A stretch of DNA of 64,000 nucleotides from Eikenella corrodens (GTDB taxonomy: Bacteria; Pseudomonadota; Gammaproteobacteria; Burkholderiales; Neisseriaceae), in the NCBI RefSeq assembly GCF_900187105.1, contig NZ_LT906482.1, forward strand, positions 992,001-1,056,000, read 5' to 3'. The translations under genes were made by a program, and so were the position numbers. The notes beneath the pieces are model-generated. The model had not been told where the DNA came from and ran no database searches. It saw only the letters and a program-made list of their open reading frames with translations. Of the stretch, positions 1 to 9,318 are shown in pieces (position 1 is the stretch's first letter; each line of letters opens with the position of its first letter).

Positions 1-2054
1 ATGGCGAACAGGCTGATGGGCAGGCCAAGCCAGCCGAGCAGGCCGACGGTGGCGGCGGCGGAAATCAGCGGCACGGCGAGGATGAGGCTGCCGCGCCGTG
101 CGCCAAAGATGCGCCACAGCACGAGCCAGGCCAGGGCGAAGGAGGCGAGTTTGAGCCAGGCGGCGTGGTTGCGGGTGTGGCGGAAGAGTTCGTTCAGATG
201 GGCGCGTTTGTCCACCAGCCGGGCGCAGGTGCCTCCTTGGTTGCAGGGCAAGGCGGAGAGTGCGGTTTGCACGGCGGCGGCATCGTTCAGGCCTTGCACG
301 CGCACGAGGGCGGCTTCTTGGCCTTGGATGTTGCCCAGATAGAGGGTGCGCCAGGCTTCGGCGGTTTGCCCGCTTAAGGCTTGATCAAGCGGGACGACGG
401 GCTGGGCGGCGGCCTGTTGCAGGGCGGTTTGGATGGTGTCGGGCTTCAGGCCGAGTTGCAGCATGGGGTCGGCCGACGGGGCGGGCTGCGCGGCCAGATG
501 GCGCAGTTGGGCGAGCAGGGCTTGCTGCTCTTCGGCGGGCAGCAGCCATTGGTTGAGCGACTGCACGCCGCCGAGGCCGCCTTTGCCGACCAAGGGTTGC
601 AGGGCGGTTTCCACTTGCGCGCTGCGGCGCAAGAGTTCGTCTGCGTTGCCGGCCTGCACGAGGATGCTGCGGCCGCCGGTGTCGTTGCCGCTGATGTCGG
701 CCACTTGGCGCATTTCGGCGATGAGCCGGGGCGACAGAGCCGCCCAGTCGCGGATGTCGTCGCGCCAATCGGTTTTCAGGTAGCCTGCGGCGGCCAGCGG
801 CAGGACGGGCAGGAGCAGCCAGTGCAATCGGGCGGCGGCGAGCTGGTGCATGGCGGCGGCAAACCGGGCGGCGCGGGGGCGGTAGCCGCGGAACAGCAGC
901 GGCAGCAGGAGCACGGTGGCGGCAAACGCGCCGCCGAGCGCGGCCACGGAAAACACGGCGGTTTGGCGCAGCACGGGCAGCGGGGTGAAGGCGAGCAGCA
1001 GGTAGCCGGTGGCGGTGATGCCCAGCCCGGCGAGGAAGGCGGGCAGGACGCGGCGCATGGCTTCTTTGGCCGCCCAGTCGGGAGAAAACACCGAGGGCGT
1101 GAGCCAGTGCAGCGGGAAGTCCACCAGCATCCCCACCAGGCTGGTGCCGATCACGACGGTGAGGATATGAATCTGCCCGAACGCGCCCACCACGGCCGCT
1201 GCGCCGAGCAGCATGCCCGCGCCCAGCGGCAACACCAGCGCAAACACGCGCGGGCTGCGGAACACGGCCAGCAGCAGGGCGAAGGTGAGCGTCAGGCCGA
1301 TGGTGGACATCAGGCCGCTTTCGCGTTCGGATTGGGTTTTGGCTTCGGCGGCAAACAATGCGCCGCCGGCGGCCAGCAGGCGGTAGCCGCCGCGCTCGGC
1401 TTGGGCGCGGGAATCGGCCAGAAGCGGCAGCAGGCGTTCGGCCTGATCGGCGGCGGCTTTTTCAGGTAGCCTGGCGCGCAGCCACACCCAAGTGATGCCG
1501 TCTTGTTCGCTATACATCATGCCGTTGCCGCTGTGCCATTGCAGGCGGCTAGAAGGCTGTTTTTGCTGCACGAAGCGGGCGAAGCCGAGCCAGTCGTCTT
1601 CCAGCGGCACGATTTGCGCGGCAAACGGGTTGGCCGCGTCTTCGGCGCGTTGTTGGAAATAGGCGGCGGGGTCGTGCAAGAGCAGTTGTTGCTGTTCGCG
1701 CGGCAGGGCGTTCACGCCGAGGCGGCGGATTTCCTGCCGTAGTTGCGCCAAATCGGGGTTCAGGCGGCTGTCCACCGCGGCGAACAGGCCGCTTTGCTGC
1801 CAGCGGCCGGCCACTTGTTCGGCGGCGACGAAGGCGCGATCGGCATCTTCGCTGCCCACCAAGAGCAGGATTTGGCCGTTGAGCTGTTTTTCGCCCGCTT
1901 CGTCTGCCGCGCGCCACACCGCGTCCACCTGCGCATCGGCGGGCAACAGCGCGGTGAGGTCGGTTTGCAGACGGCCTCCCTGCGCTATCCCCCAGCCCAG
2001 CCACGCGGCGGCGAAGGCCAGCAGCAGGGCATACAGCCACGCGAGCCTAGTCAT
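1..2054 (-). CDS. MMPL/RND-superfamily exporter, 3' end outside the window
   Basis: Reading the minus strand from an ATG at 2054 gives about 684 residues with no stop before the window edge. An N-terminal membrane segment (about residues 4-22) is followed by a large extracytoplasmic loop, a block of hydrophobic segments around residues 225-370, a second large loop beginning near GYLKTDWRDD, and further membrane segments near the edge. This is the architecture of MMPL-type RND transporters, which move lipids or polyketide-like products across the inner membrane. The start overlaps the end of the upstream acyl-AMP ligase gene by 8 bases, so the two are translationally linked. Family members of this kind sit in aryl-polyene loci, which suggests export of an aryl polyene lipid; that role is inference. 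Two in-frame DUS (about 766-782 and 1460-1472) encode GYLK and LPEK. Confidence 0.85.
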   Translation of the reverse strand, partial: MTRLAWLYALLLAFAAAWLGWGIAQGGRLQTDLTALLPADAQVDAVWRAADEAGEKQLNGQILLLVGSEDADRAFVAAEQVAGRWQQSGLFAAVDSRLNPDLAQLRQEIRRLGVNALPREQQQLLLHDPAAYFQQRAEDAANPFAAQIVPLEDDWLGFARFVQQKQPSSRLQWHSGNGMMYSEQDGITWVWLRARLPEKAAADQAERLLPLLADSRAQAERGGYRLLAAGGALFAAEAKTQSERESGLMSTIGLTLTFALLLAVFRSPRVFALVLPLGAGMLLGAAAVVGAFGQIHILTVVIGTSLVGMLVDFPLHWLTPSVFSPDWAAKEAMRRVLPAFLAGLGITATGYLLLAFTPLPVLRQTAVFSVAALGGAFAATVLLLPLLFRGYRPRAARFAAAMHQLAAARLHWLLLPVLPLAAAGYLKTDWRDDIRDWAALSPRLIAEMRQVADISGNDTGGRSILVQAGNADELLRRSAQVETALQPLVGKGGLGGVQSLNQWLLPAEEQQALLAQLRHLAAQPAPSADPMLQLGLKPDTIQTALQQAAAQPVVPLDQALSGQTAEAWRTLYLGNIQGQEAALVRVQGLNDAAAVQTALSALPCNQGGTCARLVDKRAHLNELFRHTRNHAAWLKLASFALAWLVLWRIFGARRGSLILAVPLISAAATVGLLGWLGLPISLFA

Positions 2055-3702
2055 GCAGCGCCACCCTGCCCGAAGCGCAAGGCGTGTCGCCCTGCCTGAT
2101 GGCGAAATGGATTTTGTTTTTCGCCGCGTCGTGCCGCAGCGTGAGCTGCACGGTGTCGTGCGGGCGCACAAAGTGCTGGTATTTCAGGTTTTCGATGTGT
2201 TGCACCGGTTTGCCGCCCCAGTCGAAGCGTGCCGCCAAGTCCATCGCCCACTGCACTTCAATCACGCCGGGCACCAGCGGGAAATCGGCGAAATGGCCGC
2301 CGAAATAAGCCAAATCCAGTGGCACCGTGCCTTCAAACGCATATTCGCGCGCTTCTGCGTTTTCGTGCAGCACAGCCCATTGCGGCGCGGTTTGCGGCAC
2401 GGTAAAGGCCGTCTGAAAATCCTGTTCGCGGATTTTCGCCTGCGGGTTGCGCGGCAGGGCGGTGGCGAAACGCCAGTAGCGCGGCAGCGCGGCGGTGTCT
2501 TGCGTTTTGGCCAGATGCTGTTTCAGGGTTTGCACCACGGCGGCGCGCCCCTGCTCGCGCAGCGCGGCAATGCCTTCGGCGGAAAGTGCCGCCCAGGCGG
2601 CAATCCGGCCGTGCTGCGGATGGCGGGCGCAATGCGCGTCGGCCACCCAGGCGTGGGCGAGCAAATCGTGCTCCAGCTGCGAGAGCGACACGCGCTTGTC
2701 TTCCAGTTTGATGATGCGGTCTTGGCGGCCGAGCAGCTCCAATCGGCGGCCGTCCAGCCGCACCGCATCGGCGGTTTGCCGCACCCCGCCGCTCCACGGC
2801 GAGGCTACCTGAAAAATATTTTCTTCGTTTACCGAAGCCTCCACTGCGGGCAGCAGTTCCCACGCACCGCCCTGCCGCAGCGCGATGACGCCGGTTTCCG
2901 TGCTGCCGTACACATCGTGCGGGGCAAAGCCCAGCTTCTCTTGCAGCAGCGCGGTGGTGGCCTCCGGCAGCATCCCGCCCGCGCTGATGATGCCGCGCAC
3001 ATTCTGCCGCAGCCGCGCCCAATCGCGCCCCTCGCCCAAGCGGTTCAACAGCGCGGGGCTGGCAATCCACACGCATTCGCGGCGCGAATCGGCCAGCAGC
3101 AATTCGGGATACACGCACTGCCGCCGCCCGATTGTCCAGCCCGCCGCCAGCGACACGAACACGCGGAAGGTCAGCCCGTATAAATGCTGCGGGCTCACGC
3201 TGCCCGCCACCGCCAGGCCGCGCCAGCTTTCAGGTAGCCTTTCGGCCAGTGCCGCTGCTTCGGCCAACATTTGCGCGCGCGTTTTGGCCTCCACCTTCGC
3301 CTCGCCCGAAGAGCCGGAAGTTTTCAGATACAGCACGTTTTCAGACGGCCATTCCAACGCTTCCGCCGGCGCGGCCGCCTGCTCCGCCGCCCCGTCGTAC
3401 AGCCAGAGGCCGTCTGAAACTTCCGGCACGTCGCTCAACCACACCGCCCCGCCCGCTTCCGCCCAACGGCGGTTTTCCTCCGCCAGATTCGGCGGCAGAT
3501 ACACCTCCGCCCCGGCCAGCCACGCGGCCAGCAGCGCGGAAGCAAAGCGCGCCGCATCGTCAAACCACAGCGCGGCGGCCCGCACATTGTGCGCACGCAA
3601 ACGCGCGGCCAGCGAGAGCGTGGCGGCGGAAAACTGCGAGGCTGTCCAGCCTTCGGCCAACAGGGAATCGGGGGAACGGTTTAAAAGCGGGAGTATGGGC
3701 AT
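2047..3702 (-). CDS. Acyl-AMP ligase fused to a hot-dog 3-hydroxyacyl-ACP dehydratase domain
   Basis: The 551-residue product starts with an ANL-superfamily adenylation domain. The phosphate-binding loop LKTSGSSGEAK lies at about residues 126-136 and YGSTET at 265-270. The last 99 residues (453-551) form a separate ApeI/FabZ-like hot-dog domain with GHFADFPLVPGV at 469-480. Such fusions activate an aryl acid and dehydrate chain intermediates in aryl-polyene-type pathways; the substrate here is not shown by sequence. ATG 3702 was chosen because an upstream in-frame extension runs through an inverted DUS pair (3738-3768). The gene overlaps the exporter gene by 8 bases. It carries both Eikenella DUS and Neisseria-type AGGCCGTCTGAA copies (2406-2417, 3407-3418). 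Confidence 0.85.
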   Translation of the reverse strand: MPILPLLNRSPDSLLAEGWTASQFSAATLSLAARLRAHNVRAAALWFDDAARFASALLAAWLAGAEVYLPPNLAEENRRWAEAGGAVWLSDVPEVSDGLWLYDGAAEQAAAPAEALEWPSENVLYLKTSGSSGEAKVEAKTRAQMLAEAAALAERLPESWRGLAVAGSVSPQHLYGLTFRVFVSLAAGWTIGRRQCVYPELLLADSRRECVWIASPALLNRLGEGRDWARLRQNVRGIISAGGMLPEATTALLQEKLGFAPHDVYGSTETGVIALRQGGAWELLPAVEASVNEENIFQVASPWSGGVRQTADAVRLDGRRLELLGRQDRIIKLEDKRVSLSQLEHDLLAHAWVADAHCARHPQHGRIAAWAALSAEGIAALREQGRAAVVQTLKQHLAKTQDTAALPRYWRFATALPRNPQAKIREQDFQTAFTVPQTAPQWAVLHENAEAREYAFEGTVPLDLAYFGGHFADFPLVPGVIEVQWAMDLAARFDWGGKPVQHIENLKYQHFVRPHDTVQLTLRHDAAKNKIHFAIRQGDTPCASGRVALHD

Positions 3703-3737
3703 GGTTTCGGGTTGGATACTGGATAAGGGATGGGTGG

Positions 3738-3768
3738 TTTTCAGGTAGCCTTTAAGGCTACCTGAAAA
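3738..3768 (-). terminator. Inverted DUS pair, putative terminator after the PhzF gene
   Basis: TTTTCAGGTAGCC and GGCTACCTGAAAA are separated by about five bases and form a stem with flanking A/T runs. It sits between the PhzF-family gene and the acyl-AMP ligase gene, so it probably ends the PhzF transcript and implies a separate promoter for the ligase. Confidence 0.6.
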
Positions 3769-3866
3769 CATTAAAATAGCAGGTTGGGCTATTGGGTTCG
3801 ATCTTTCGGCATATTCGTGCGGGGGGTTGTTGGGTGCAGATCCTTATGGTCACGGCGGCGGTTTGT

Positions 3867-4649
3867 TCAGACGAAAATTTCTGATTGGGCAAACAGCACA
3901 GCCTGGCCGCTTAGGATGACGCGCCCGCTGTTGAGCTGCCCGTGCAGCACCCCGCCGCGTGCCGAGGCTTGATAGCCGATAAGCTCATTTTTACTTAGTT
4001 GTTCTGCCCAGTAGGGGAAGATATGGCAGTGCCCGGTGCCGCATACCGGATCTTCTGCCACGCCATATTTGGGGGCAAACGAACGGGAAACGCAGTCGTA
4101 ATCTTTGCCGGGAGCGGTAACATGCAGCAACTCGCCATCCAGTTCGAGCATGGCGGCAAAGTCGGGTTTTATGGCGCGAATTTGAGCTTCGTCTTCAAAT
4201 ACGCACAATAAATCCCGCCCCATATACGCCGCTTTTGGGGTGCAGCCCAACACATCGGCGATATTGGTTGGGATTGCAACCGGCTTTAACGGGAAGGCCG
4301 GAAAATTCATGGCAAATTGCCCGTTTTCTTTACACACGGTTAGCACACCGCTGCGGGTGTGGAAATGCCATTCGCTGCGCTCAGATGGCACAAAACGATC
4401 GATAACGAAGGCGGTAGCAAGCGTGGCGTGTCCGCATAAATCGATTTCGCGTTTTGGCGTAAACCAGCGCAGGGCAAAATCTTCGCCTTGCGGCACGACA
4501 AATGCGGTTTCGGAAAGATTGTTTTCGGCGGCGATGCGGCACATCAATTCGTCGGGCGGAAACTGGTTCAGCAGGCAAACGGCAGCAGGGTTACCGCTGA
4601 ACACTTGGTTGGTAAAGGCATCAACAGTATATTGCTTGATGGTTTTCAT
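3867..4649 (-). CDS. PhzF-family isomerase-like protein
   Basis: The protein has 260 residues and the PhzF fold signatures: GNPAAV near the N terminus (residues 19-24), NNLSETAFV with the conserved glutamate at about position 47, GHATLATAFV, and EDPVCGTGHCHIFPYW in the second half. PhzF proteins catalyse proton-shift isomerisations or related small-molecule conversions; the substrate cannot be read from sequence. ATG 4649 is preceded by AAGGAGT, a strong ribosome binding site. The gene lies between the LolA-like gene and the acyl-AMP ligase, separated from each by DUS. It may be an insertion in the aryl-polyene-like locus rather than part of it. Confidence 0.88.
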   Translation of the reverse strand: MKTIKQYTVDAFTNQVFSGNPAAVCLLNQFPPDELMCRIAAENNLSETAFVVPQGEDFALRWFTPKREIDLCGHATLATAFVIDRFVPSERSEWHFHTRSGVLTVCKENGQFAMNFPAFPLKPVAIPTNIADVLGCTPKAAYMGRDLLCVFEDEAQIRAIKPDFAAMLELDGELLHVTAPGKDYDCVSRSFAPKYGVAEDPVCGTGHCHIFPYWAEQLSKNELIGYQASARGGVLHGQLNSGRVILSGQAVLFAQSEIFV

Positions 4650-4736
4650 GATGACTCCTTCGGTTGGTTTCAGATGGTATGAGCAGGCTACCTGAAAACA
4701 CCGCTTTCGTGTCGTTAAAAGCAATGTCGGGTTGGT

Positions 4737-5333
4737 TTATTCGCCCAAGGCCTGCTGGGCGGCGGGGCTGAGCGGCTGGTTGGTTTGCAGCTGGTTAAAC
4801 TGCATCACGGTGCGGTCGCCCTGTTTTTCGTCCAGCTCCACTTTCTGCACCAGCTGGCCGCCGTTGATAACGATTTTGTTAAACACCTGGCGCATCACGG
4901 CGGTTTTCGGGGTGAGGGTGAGCTGCCATTGTTGGGCGTTGCCGGAAAGGGCGAGGTTGAAGTGGCGCTGTAATTCGGCGGTGTCGCCGCCGAGCACGGC
5001 CATGAAGAGTTTCACTTGTGCGGCCTGCGCGGTTTGGCTGCCGTTGGCGCGCCACTGGCCTTGCGCGTCTTGGCGGCTGATGCCGTCGCGGCGCACGCGC
5101 AGTTTCATTTCAAACGGTTTTTGCAGATGCCAAAACAGACCGCGGCCGGGGCGCAGGGCGAAGCGGCCGCGGGTTTGTACGGGTTTGTCCATCGAGCGTA
5201 AAAAACGCTGCTGGGTAAACCCGCCTTGTACGCTCTGTGGGGCTTGCAGCTGAGCGGTGAGCTCGGCAGTGCTGAAGGCGAGCGCAGGGAGGGCGGCAAG
5301 GGAGATGAGGAGGCTGAGGAGGAATTTTTTCAT
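4737..5333 (-). CDS. LolA-like outer-membrane lipoprotein carrier family protein
   Basis: The 198-residue protein starts with a signal peptide (about residues 1-20, ending PALAF), followed by a LolA-like half-barrel sequence with FTQQRFLRSMDKPVQTRGRF near residues 39-58 and mostly hydrophilic beta-type segments. Housekeeping LolA carries lipoproteins across the periplasm. LolA-like paralogues also occur in aryl-polyene loci beside an MMPL exporter, where they may carry the lipid product. The nearby ligase and MMPL genes favour that second role, by inference. The downstream PhzF gene starts 87 bases away with a single DUS between. Confidence 0.75.
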   Translation of the reverse strand: MKKFLLSLLISLAALPALAFSTAELTAQLQAPQSVQGGFTQQRFLRSMDKPVQTRGRFALRPGRGLFWHLQKPFEMKLRVRRDGISRQDAQGQWRANGSQTAQAAQVKLFMAVLGGDTAELQRHFNLALSGNAQQWQLTLTPKTAVMRQVFNKIVINGGQLVQKVELDEKQGDRTVMQFNQLQTNQPLSPAAQQALGE

Positions 5334-5440
5334 AGTTTCCGGGGTAATGCGGGGGAGTGGGAAGAGAGTCGTAGTATAGTGGATTTGCGGGCAATGCGTG
5401 TGGGAGCTTGCCTGAAAATGCGATGGTTTTGCATATGTAA

Positions 5441-5473
5441 AGAGGCTACCTGAAGTTTTTCAGGTAGCCTCTT
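5441..5473 (-). terminator. Inverted DUS pair downstream of hemA
   Basis: AGAGGCTACCTGAA and TTCAGGTAGCCTCT pair around a five-base loop just past the hemA stop codon; read on the minus strand it is a compact stem-loop typical of DUS terminators in Neisseriaceae. Confidence 0.6.
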
Positions 5474-5492
5474 CTAACTGGCAACCAAGCCT

Positions 5493-6749
5493 TTAAGAAC
5501 GCAGCTTATCCAAGCTGTACACCTGCACCAAGGCCTCGGTGAGGTGGGCGGTTTGATTGTCTACTTTGGAAAGCGCGCTGGTGGGGGCGTGCAGGAGTTT
5601 GTTGGTGAGCTGTACCGAAAGCCGCTCGAGCACTTCTTCAGCGGGCACGCCTTTGGCCAGCAGGCGGGTGGCGTTGTCGAGCACTTGTTGGCGGGCGCGT
5701 TCGCCTTCATCACGTAGGGAGCGGATCAGCGGCACGCTTTGGCGGCGGCGCTGCCAGCTCATGAATTCAGCCACTTTGCTATCCACCATCTGCTCGGCTT
5801 CGGCGGCAGCACGCTGCCGGGCGGCCTGGCCGCTGCTCACTACCTGCATCATGTCGTCTACCGTATAAAGATAGGCATCGCCCAAATCGGCCACTTCGGC
5901 TTCGATATCGCGCGGCACGGCTAAATCGAGCAGGAAAACGGGGCGGTGGCGGCGTTCGCGCAGGGCGCGTTCCACCATGCCTTTGCCGATAATCGGCAGC
6001 TGGCTGGCGGTGGAGGACACAATCACGTCGTATTGATGCAACCGCTGCGGCAGTTCGCTCAACGGGCAGGCGGCGGCGGGAGCAGCCAATTTATTGCACA
6101 ATTCCTGCGCGCGCTCGGCGGTGCGGTTAGCCACGGTGATGCCGCGCGGCGATTTGGCGGCGAAATGGGTGGCCACCAATTCAATCATCTCTCCCGCGCC
6201 CACGAATAAAATATTCAATTCACCGATATCAGGAAAAATGCGGGCGGCCATTTTCACTGCGGCGGCGGCCATGCTCACCGAATTTTCGCCCACTGCCGTG
6301 CTGGTGCGCACTTCTTTGGCAATGGCGAAGGTTTTTTGAAACAGGGCATGCAGGGTGGAAGCTACCGTTTGCTGCTCCTGCGCCACACGCACGGCGTTTT
6401 TGATTTGACCGAGAATCTGCGGCTCGCCCAGTACCATGCTGTCGAGCCCGCAAGATACGCGGAAGGCATGGCGCACGGCTGCTTCGGTTTGGTAGCGGTA
6501 GAGGTAGGGTTCCAGCGTGCTGTTGGGAATCTTGCGGTAGTTGGCCAGCCAGCGCACAATATCGTCCGGTTCGCCCACGCAATAGAGTTCGGTGCGGTTG
6601 CAGGTGGACAAAATCACGGCTTCTTCAGCCGTGCGGCTGCCCACAAGCTCACGCAATGCTTCAGGCAGCGCGGCGGCAGCAAAAGCCAACCGCTCACGTA
6701 TGCTTAACGGAGCGGTTTGGTGGTTCAAGCCGATGGCGGTAAGCTGCAT
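5493..6749 (-). CDS. hemA: Glutamyl-tRNA reductase
   Basis: This 418-residue protein reduces glutamyl-tRNA(Glu) to glutamate-1-semialdehyde, the first committed step of C5-pathway tetrapyrrole synthesis. GLNHQTAPLSIRE lies at residues 7-19 and the catalytic cysteine is Cys50 in STCNRTELYC. A Rossmann NADPH domain (ILFVGAGEMIELVATHF) follows, then a C-terminal dimerisation helix region. Length matches the family. hemL, the next enzyme of the pathway, is about 4 kb away on the same strand but in a different transcription unit. Confidence 0.97.
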   Translation of the reverse strand: MQLTAIGLNHQTAPLSIRERLAFAAAALPEALRELVGSRTAEEAVILSTCNRTELYCVGEPDDIVRWLANYRKIPNSTLEPYLYRYQTEAAVRHAFRVSCGLDSMVLGEPQILGQIKNAVRVAQEQQTVASTLHALFQKTFAIAKEVRTSTAVGENSVSMAAAAVKMAARIFPDIGELNILFVGAGEMIELVATHFAAKSPRGITVANRTAERAQELCNKLAAPAAACPLSELPQRLHQYDVIVSSTASQLPIIGKGMVERALRERRHRPVFLLDLAVPRDIEAEVADLGDAYLYTVDDMMQVVSSGQAARQRAAAEAEQMVDSKVAEFMSWQRRRQSVPLIRSLRDEGERARQQVLDNATRLLAKGVPAEEVLERLSVQLTNKLLHAPTSALSKVDNQTAHLTEALVQVYSLDKLRS

Positions 6750-6875
6750 GGCGGATTATCCCAAAAACCGAAACTGCGCTATTATAGCCAAACCGCACCG
6801 GATGGTGAATAAAATCTTTTAATAACTTCAAGATGATAGTATTTATCAGTTAGCAATTTGAGAAAGGAGAAACCG

Positions 6876-7508
6876 ATGGATTTGCACAATATCCGCGAAG
6901 ACTACAGCAAACAGGAGCTTTCCAAGGCCGATTGCACCAATACGCCGCTGCCGCAGTTTGAAAAGTGGCTGAACGAAGCTATTCATTCCGCCGCCAAAGA
7001 GCCCACCGCCATGAGCGTGGCCACGGTGGACGAAGCCGGCCGGCCCAATAGCCGTATCCTGCTGTTGAAAGAGGTAAACGACCGGGGCTTTGTGTTTTTC
7101 TCCAACTATCAAAGCCGCAAAGGCCGCGCGCTGGCGGCACATCCATTTGCCGCGCTCACCTTTTTCTGGCCGGAGCTGGAGCGGCAGGTGCGCGCCGAAG
7201 GGCGGGTGGAAAAACTGGACGCCAAATCTTCAGACGAATATTTCGCCAGCCGCCCCTACACCAGCCGTTTGGGCGCGTGGGCTAGCGAGCAGAGCAGCGT
7301 GATTGCCGGCAAAAGCATCATCGTGGCACGTGCAGCGGCCGAAGCGGTGAAACACCCCCTGCACGTACCGCGCCCGCCACACTGGGGCGGTTATCTGCTG
7401 ATTCCCGACCGGGTGGAATTCTGGCAAGGCCGCCCCAGCCGCCTGCACGACCGCATCCAATACCGCCTGGAGGGCGATAAGTGGATTAAAGAGCGGCTTG
7501 CGCCGTAG
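6876..7508 (+). CDS. pdxH: Pyridoxamine 5'-phosphate oxidase
   Basis: The 210-residue FMN enzyme oxidises pyridoxine or pyridoxamine 5'-phosphate to pyridoxal phosphate. The family features seen are the N-terminal [35 protein letters not shown] for FMN binding, and the C-terminal signature [16 protein letters not shown] 6876 is chosen because AAAGGAGA lies directly upstream; an 18-base extension to a start at 6858 has no such site. It stands alone, with an inverted DUS pair after the stop. The product PLP is the cofactor of HemL and TrpB, also encoded in this window. Confidence 0.97.
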   Translation: MDLHNIREDYSKQELSKADCTNTPLPQFEKWLNEAIHSAAKEPTAMSVATVDEAGRPNSRILLLKEVNDRGFVFFSNYQSRKGRALAAHPFAALTFFWPELERQVRAEGRVEKLDAKSSDEYFASRPYTSRLGAWASEQSSVIAGKSIIVARAAAEAVKHPLHVPRPPHWGGYLLIPDRVEFWQGRPSRLHDRIQYRLEGDKWIKERLAP

Positions 7509-7524
7509 TTTGGCTGCATAAGAG

Positions 7525-7561
7525 AAAGGCTACCTGAGCAATGGTTTTCAGGTAGCCTTTT
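7525..7561 (+). terminator. Inverted DUS pair after pdxH
   Basis: AAAGGCTACCTGA and TCAGGTAGCCTTTT form a stem directly after the pdxH stop and are followed by T residues, consistent with an intrinsic terminator. Confidence 0.6.
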
Positions 7562-7584
7562 CACAGTTGGGTCGTACGAGCAGC

Positions 7585-7626
7585 AGACTACCTGAAACAT
7601 GCTAGGATCTTTTCAGGTAGCCTTTT
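7585..7626 (-). terminator. Imperfect inverted DUS pair after pit
   Basis: A complete DUS on one arm pairs with AGACTACCTGAA, a one-base variant, on the other. Position just past the pit stop on the minus strand suggests a terminator for pit. Confidence 0.5.
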
Positions 7627-7628
7627 CG

Positions 7629-9209
7629 CTAAAACACCGCGTTCAGCACAATAAAGCAAATCGAAGCCAGCAGGCCGGCGGCCGGCACGGTAATCACCCA
7701 AGCTAGGGCGATTGGCTTCATCAGTCGCCAGTTGGCGTTGCGGTTTACCAACCCGATGCCGAGCACGGCGCCCACGAGGATGTGGGTGCTGGATACAGGC
7801 AGCCCCAGCGCGGAGGCCAGCATCACAACGGTGGCGGCGGATAGCTCGGCCACGAAGCCGGAAGAGGGGTGCATTTTGGCTAGGTTTTCACCCACGGTGG
7901 CAATCACTTCCCGACCGATAAACCACAGCCCCACCACCAGCGACACGCCGAAGGTGAGCATGGTAATCGGCGGAATGTCGCCGCTGCTGCCGATGGTGCC
8001 GCTGCGTAGCACGTCCATGATGGCGGCAAACGGGCCGATGGCGTTAGCGATGTCGTTTGAGCCGTGGCTGAAGGCGAAACAGCAGGCGGTGAATACTTGC
8101 AGCCAGCTGAACATGATGAAGGTGGCACGGTCGAGGTTGGCGCCGGTTTTCAGGGTGCGGGCGTAGGCAAATGTGCCCATCCACAATACCGCGCCCACCA
8201 TGCCGACGATTAACAGGTTATCCAGTGTGCTCAGGCCTAAGTTGAGGTGTTTCAGGCCTTTAAACAGCAGCATCGCGGCCATCACCATGCCGCCCACTGC
8301 GCCAGCCAGCGGCACCCATAGGCGCAGGGCACGGAAGGCATTGATTTCGTCTTTGCGGCAGTCGATTTCGTGCAGGCCGCGATAGTAGTCGGACGCCAGC
8401 TCTTCGGGCTGGTAGTTACCTTCGTTGTAAAGCTGGGCATCGTGCACGATGGTGGCGGTGTAGGCCATCTGCTGCAATTCGCTCATCTGCTCGAAGCGGG
8501 TTTTGTGTTCTTTTTTGTAGGCCAATTTCTGCTTGCGCAGGCGTTGCACATGGCGGCTGGAGGCCACGTTGTAGCCCAGAATATAGGTTTTGATGTTTTT
8601 AAACACCAAATAGGAAGTGACCCCGCCCAAGAGCGGCGAGAGCACCCAGGAAATGGCGATTTCGCCGATTTTTTCCCAGCGAACCATGTTCAAGCCAGCC
8701 AACCCGCTGTTGTAAAAGCCCAAAACCATTGCTGCGCCCACGATGCCGCCGATGATGGAATGCGTGGTGGATACCGGCAGGCCTTTTTGCGAAGCAAACA
8801 GCAGCCACAGCGAGGCGGCGGCCAACGCGGCCATCATGATGTAGACAAACTGCACCGGCTCCAGCGACATGCTGCCCAAATCCACAATGCCGTTGCGGAT
8901 GGTGTCGGTTACGCCGCCGCCGGCCAGCATTGCGCCGCTCACTTCAAACACTGCTGCCACAGCCAGCGCTTGCGGGATGCTCAGCGTACCGGCGCCAACT
9001 GAAGTGCCGAAGGAGTTGGCCACATCGTTGCCGCCGATGTTGAACGCCATAAAGATGCCGAACAGCGCCGCGAGAATAAACAGCGCGGAATGGTGGTGTT
9101 GTATATAGCCCAGCCCCCAATAGATGAAATAGCAGGACACGCCGAACAACAAGGCCATACCGAGGAAGTTGACGCTTTTCAAACGCAGCGAGGCAGAAGA
9201 ACCGGCCAT
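7629..9209 (-). CDS. pit: PiT-family inorganic phosphate transporter
   Basis: The 526-residue membrane protein has the two PiT signature repeats: GGNDVANSFGTSVGAG in the first third and HGSNDIANAIGPFAA in the second half. There are several hydrophobic segments on each side of a hydrophilic central loop (about residues 210-290) rich in Arg and Lys. PiT proteins are cation-coupled, low-affinity phosphate importers in the inner membrane. ATG 9209 (MAGSSASLRLKS) is preferred; an extension of seven codons exists upstream. No PhoU-like DUF47 gene, a frequent partner, is seen next to it in this window. Confidence 0.93.
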   Translation of the reverse strand: MAGSSASLRLKSVNFLGMALLFGVSCYFIYWGLGYIQHHHSALFILAALFGIFMAFNIGGNDVANSFGTSVGAGTLSIPQALAVAAVFEVSGAMLAGGGVTDTIRNGIVDLGSMSLEPVQFVYIMMAALAAASLWLLFASQKGLPVSTTHSIIGGIVGAAMVLGFYNSGLAGLNMVRWEKIGEIAISWVLSPLLGGVTSYLVFKNIKTYILGYNVASSRHVQRLRKQKLAYKKEHKTRFEQMSELQQMAYTATIVHDAQLYNEGNYQPEELASDYYRGLHEIDCRKDEINAFRALRLWVPLAGAVGGMVMAAMLLFKGLKHLNLGLSTLDNLLIVGMVGAVLWMGTFAYARTLKTGANLDRATFIMFSWLQVFTACCFAFSHGSNDIANAIGPFAAIMDVLRSGTIGSSGDIPPITMLTFGVSLVVGLWFIGREVIATVGENLAKMHPSSGFVAELSAATVVMLASALGLPVSSTHILVGAVLGIGLVNRNANWRLMKPIALAWVITVPAAGLLASICFIVLNAVF

Positions 9210-9318
9210 GATGAAAATCTTTACAAACAAAATGTTGAATACGGCAGCCGCAGCAATTCATGCTGCAGCCGAACAAACGGCGCAATTATACCAAACCAAT
9301 TTGTGCTGCATGCAAAAA

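Noticed and set aside
381..1469. Plus-strand open frame with Gly/Gln-rich product
   Set aside because: It lies opposite the MMPL exporter, whose minus-strand frame has proper membrane segments and continues from an overlapping upstream gene.
3703..3771. Longer N terminus for the acyl-AMP ligase (MFSGSLKGYLK...)
   Set aside because: The extra residues are the translation of an inverted DUS pair, a probable terminator of the preceding gene.
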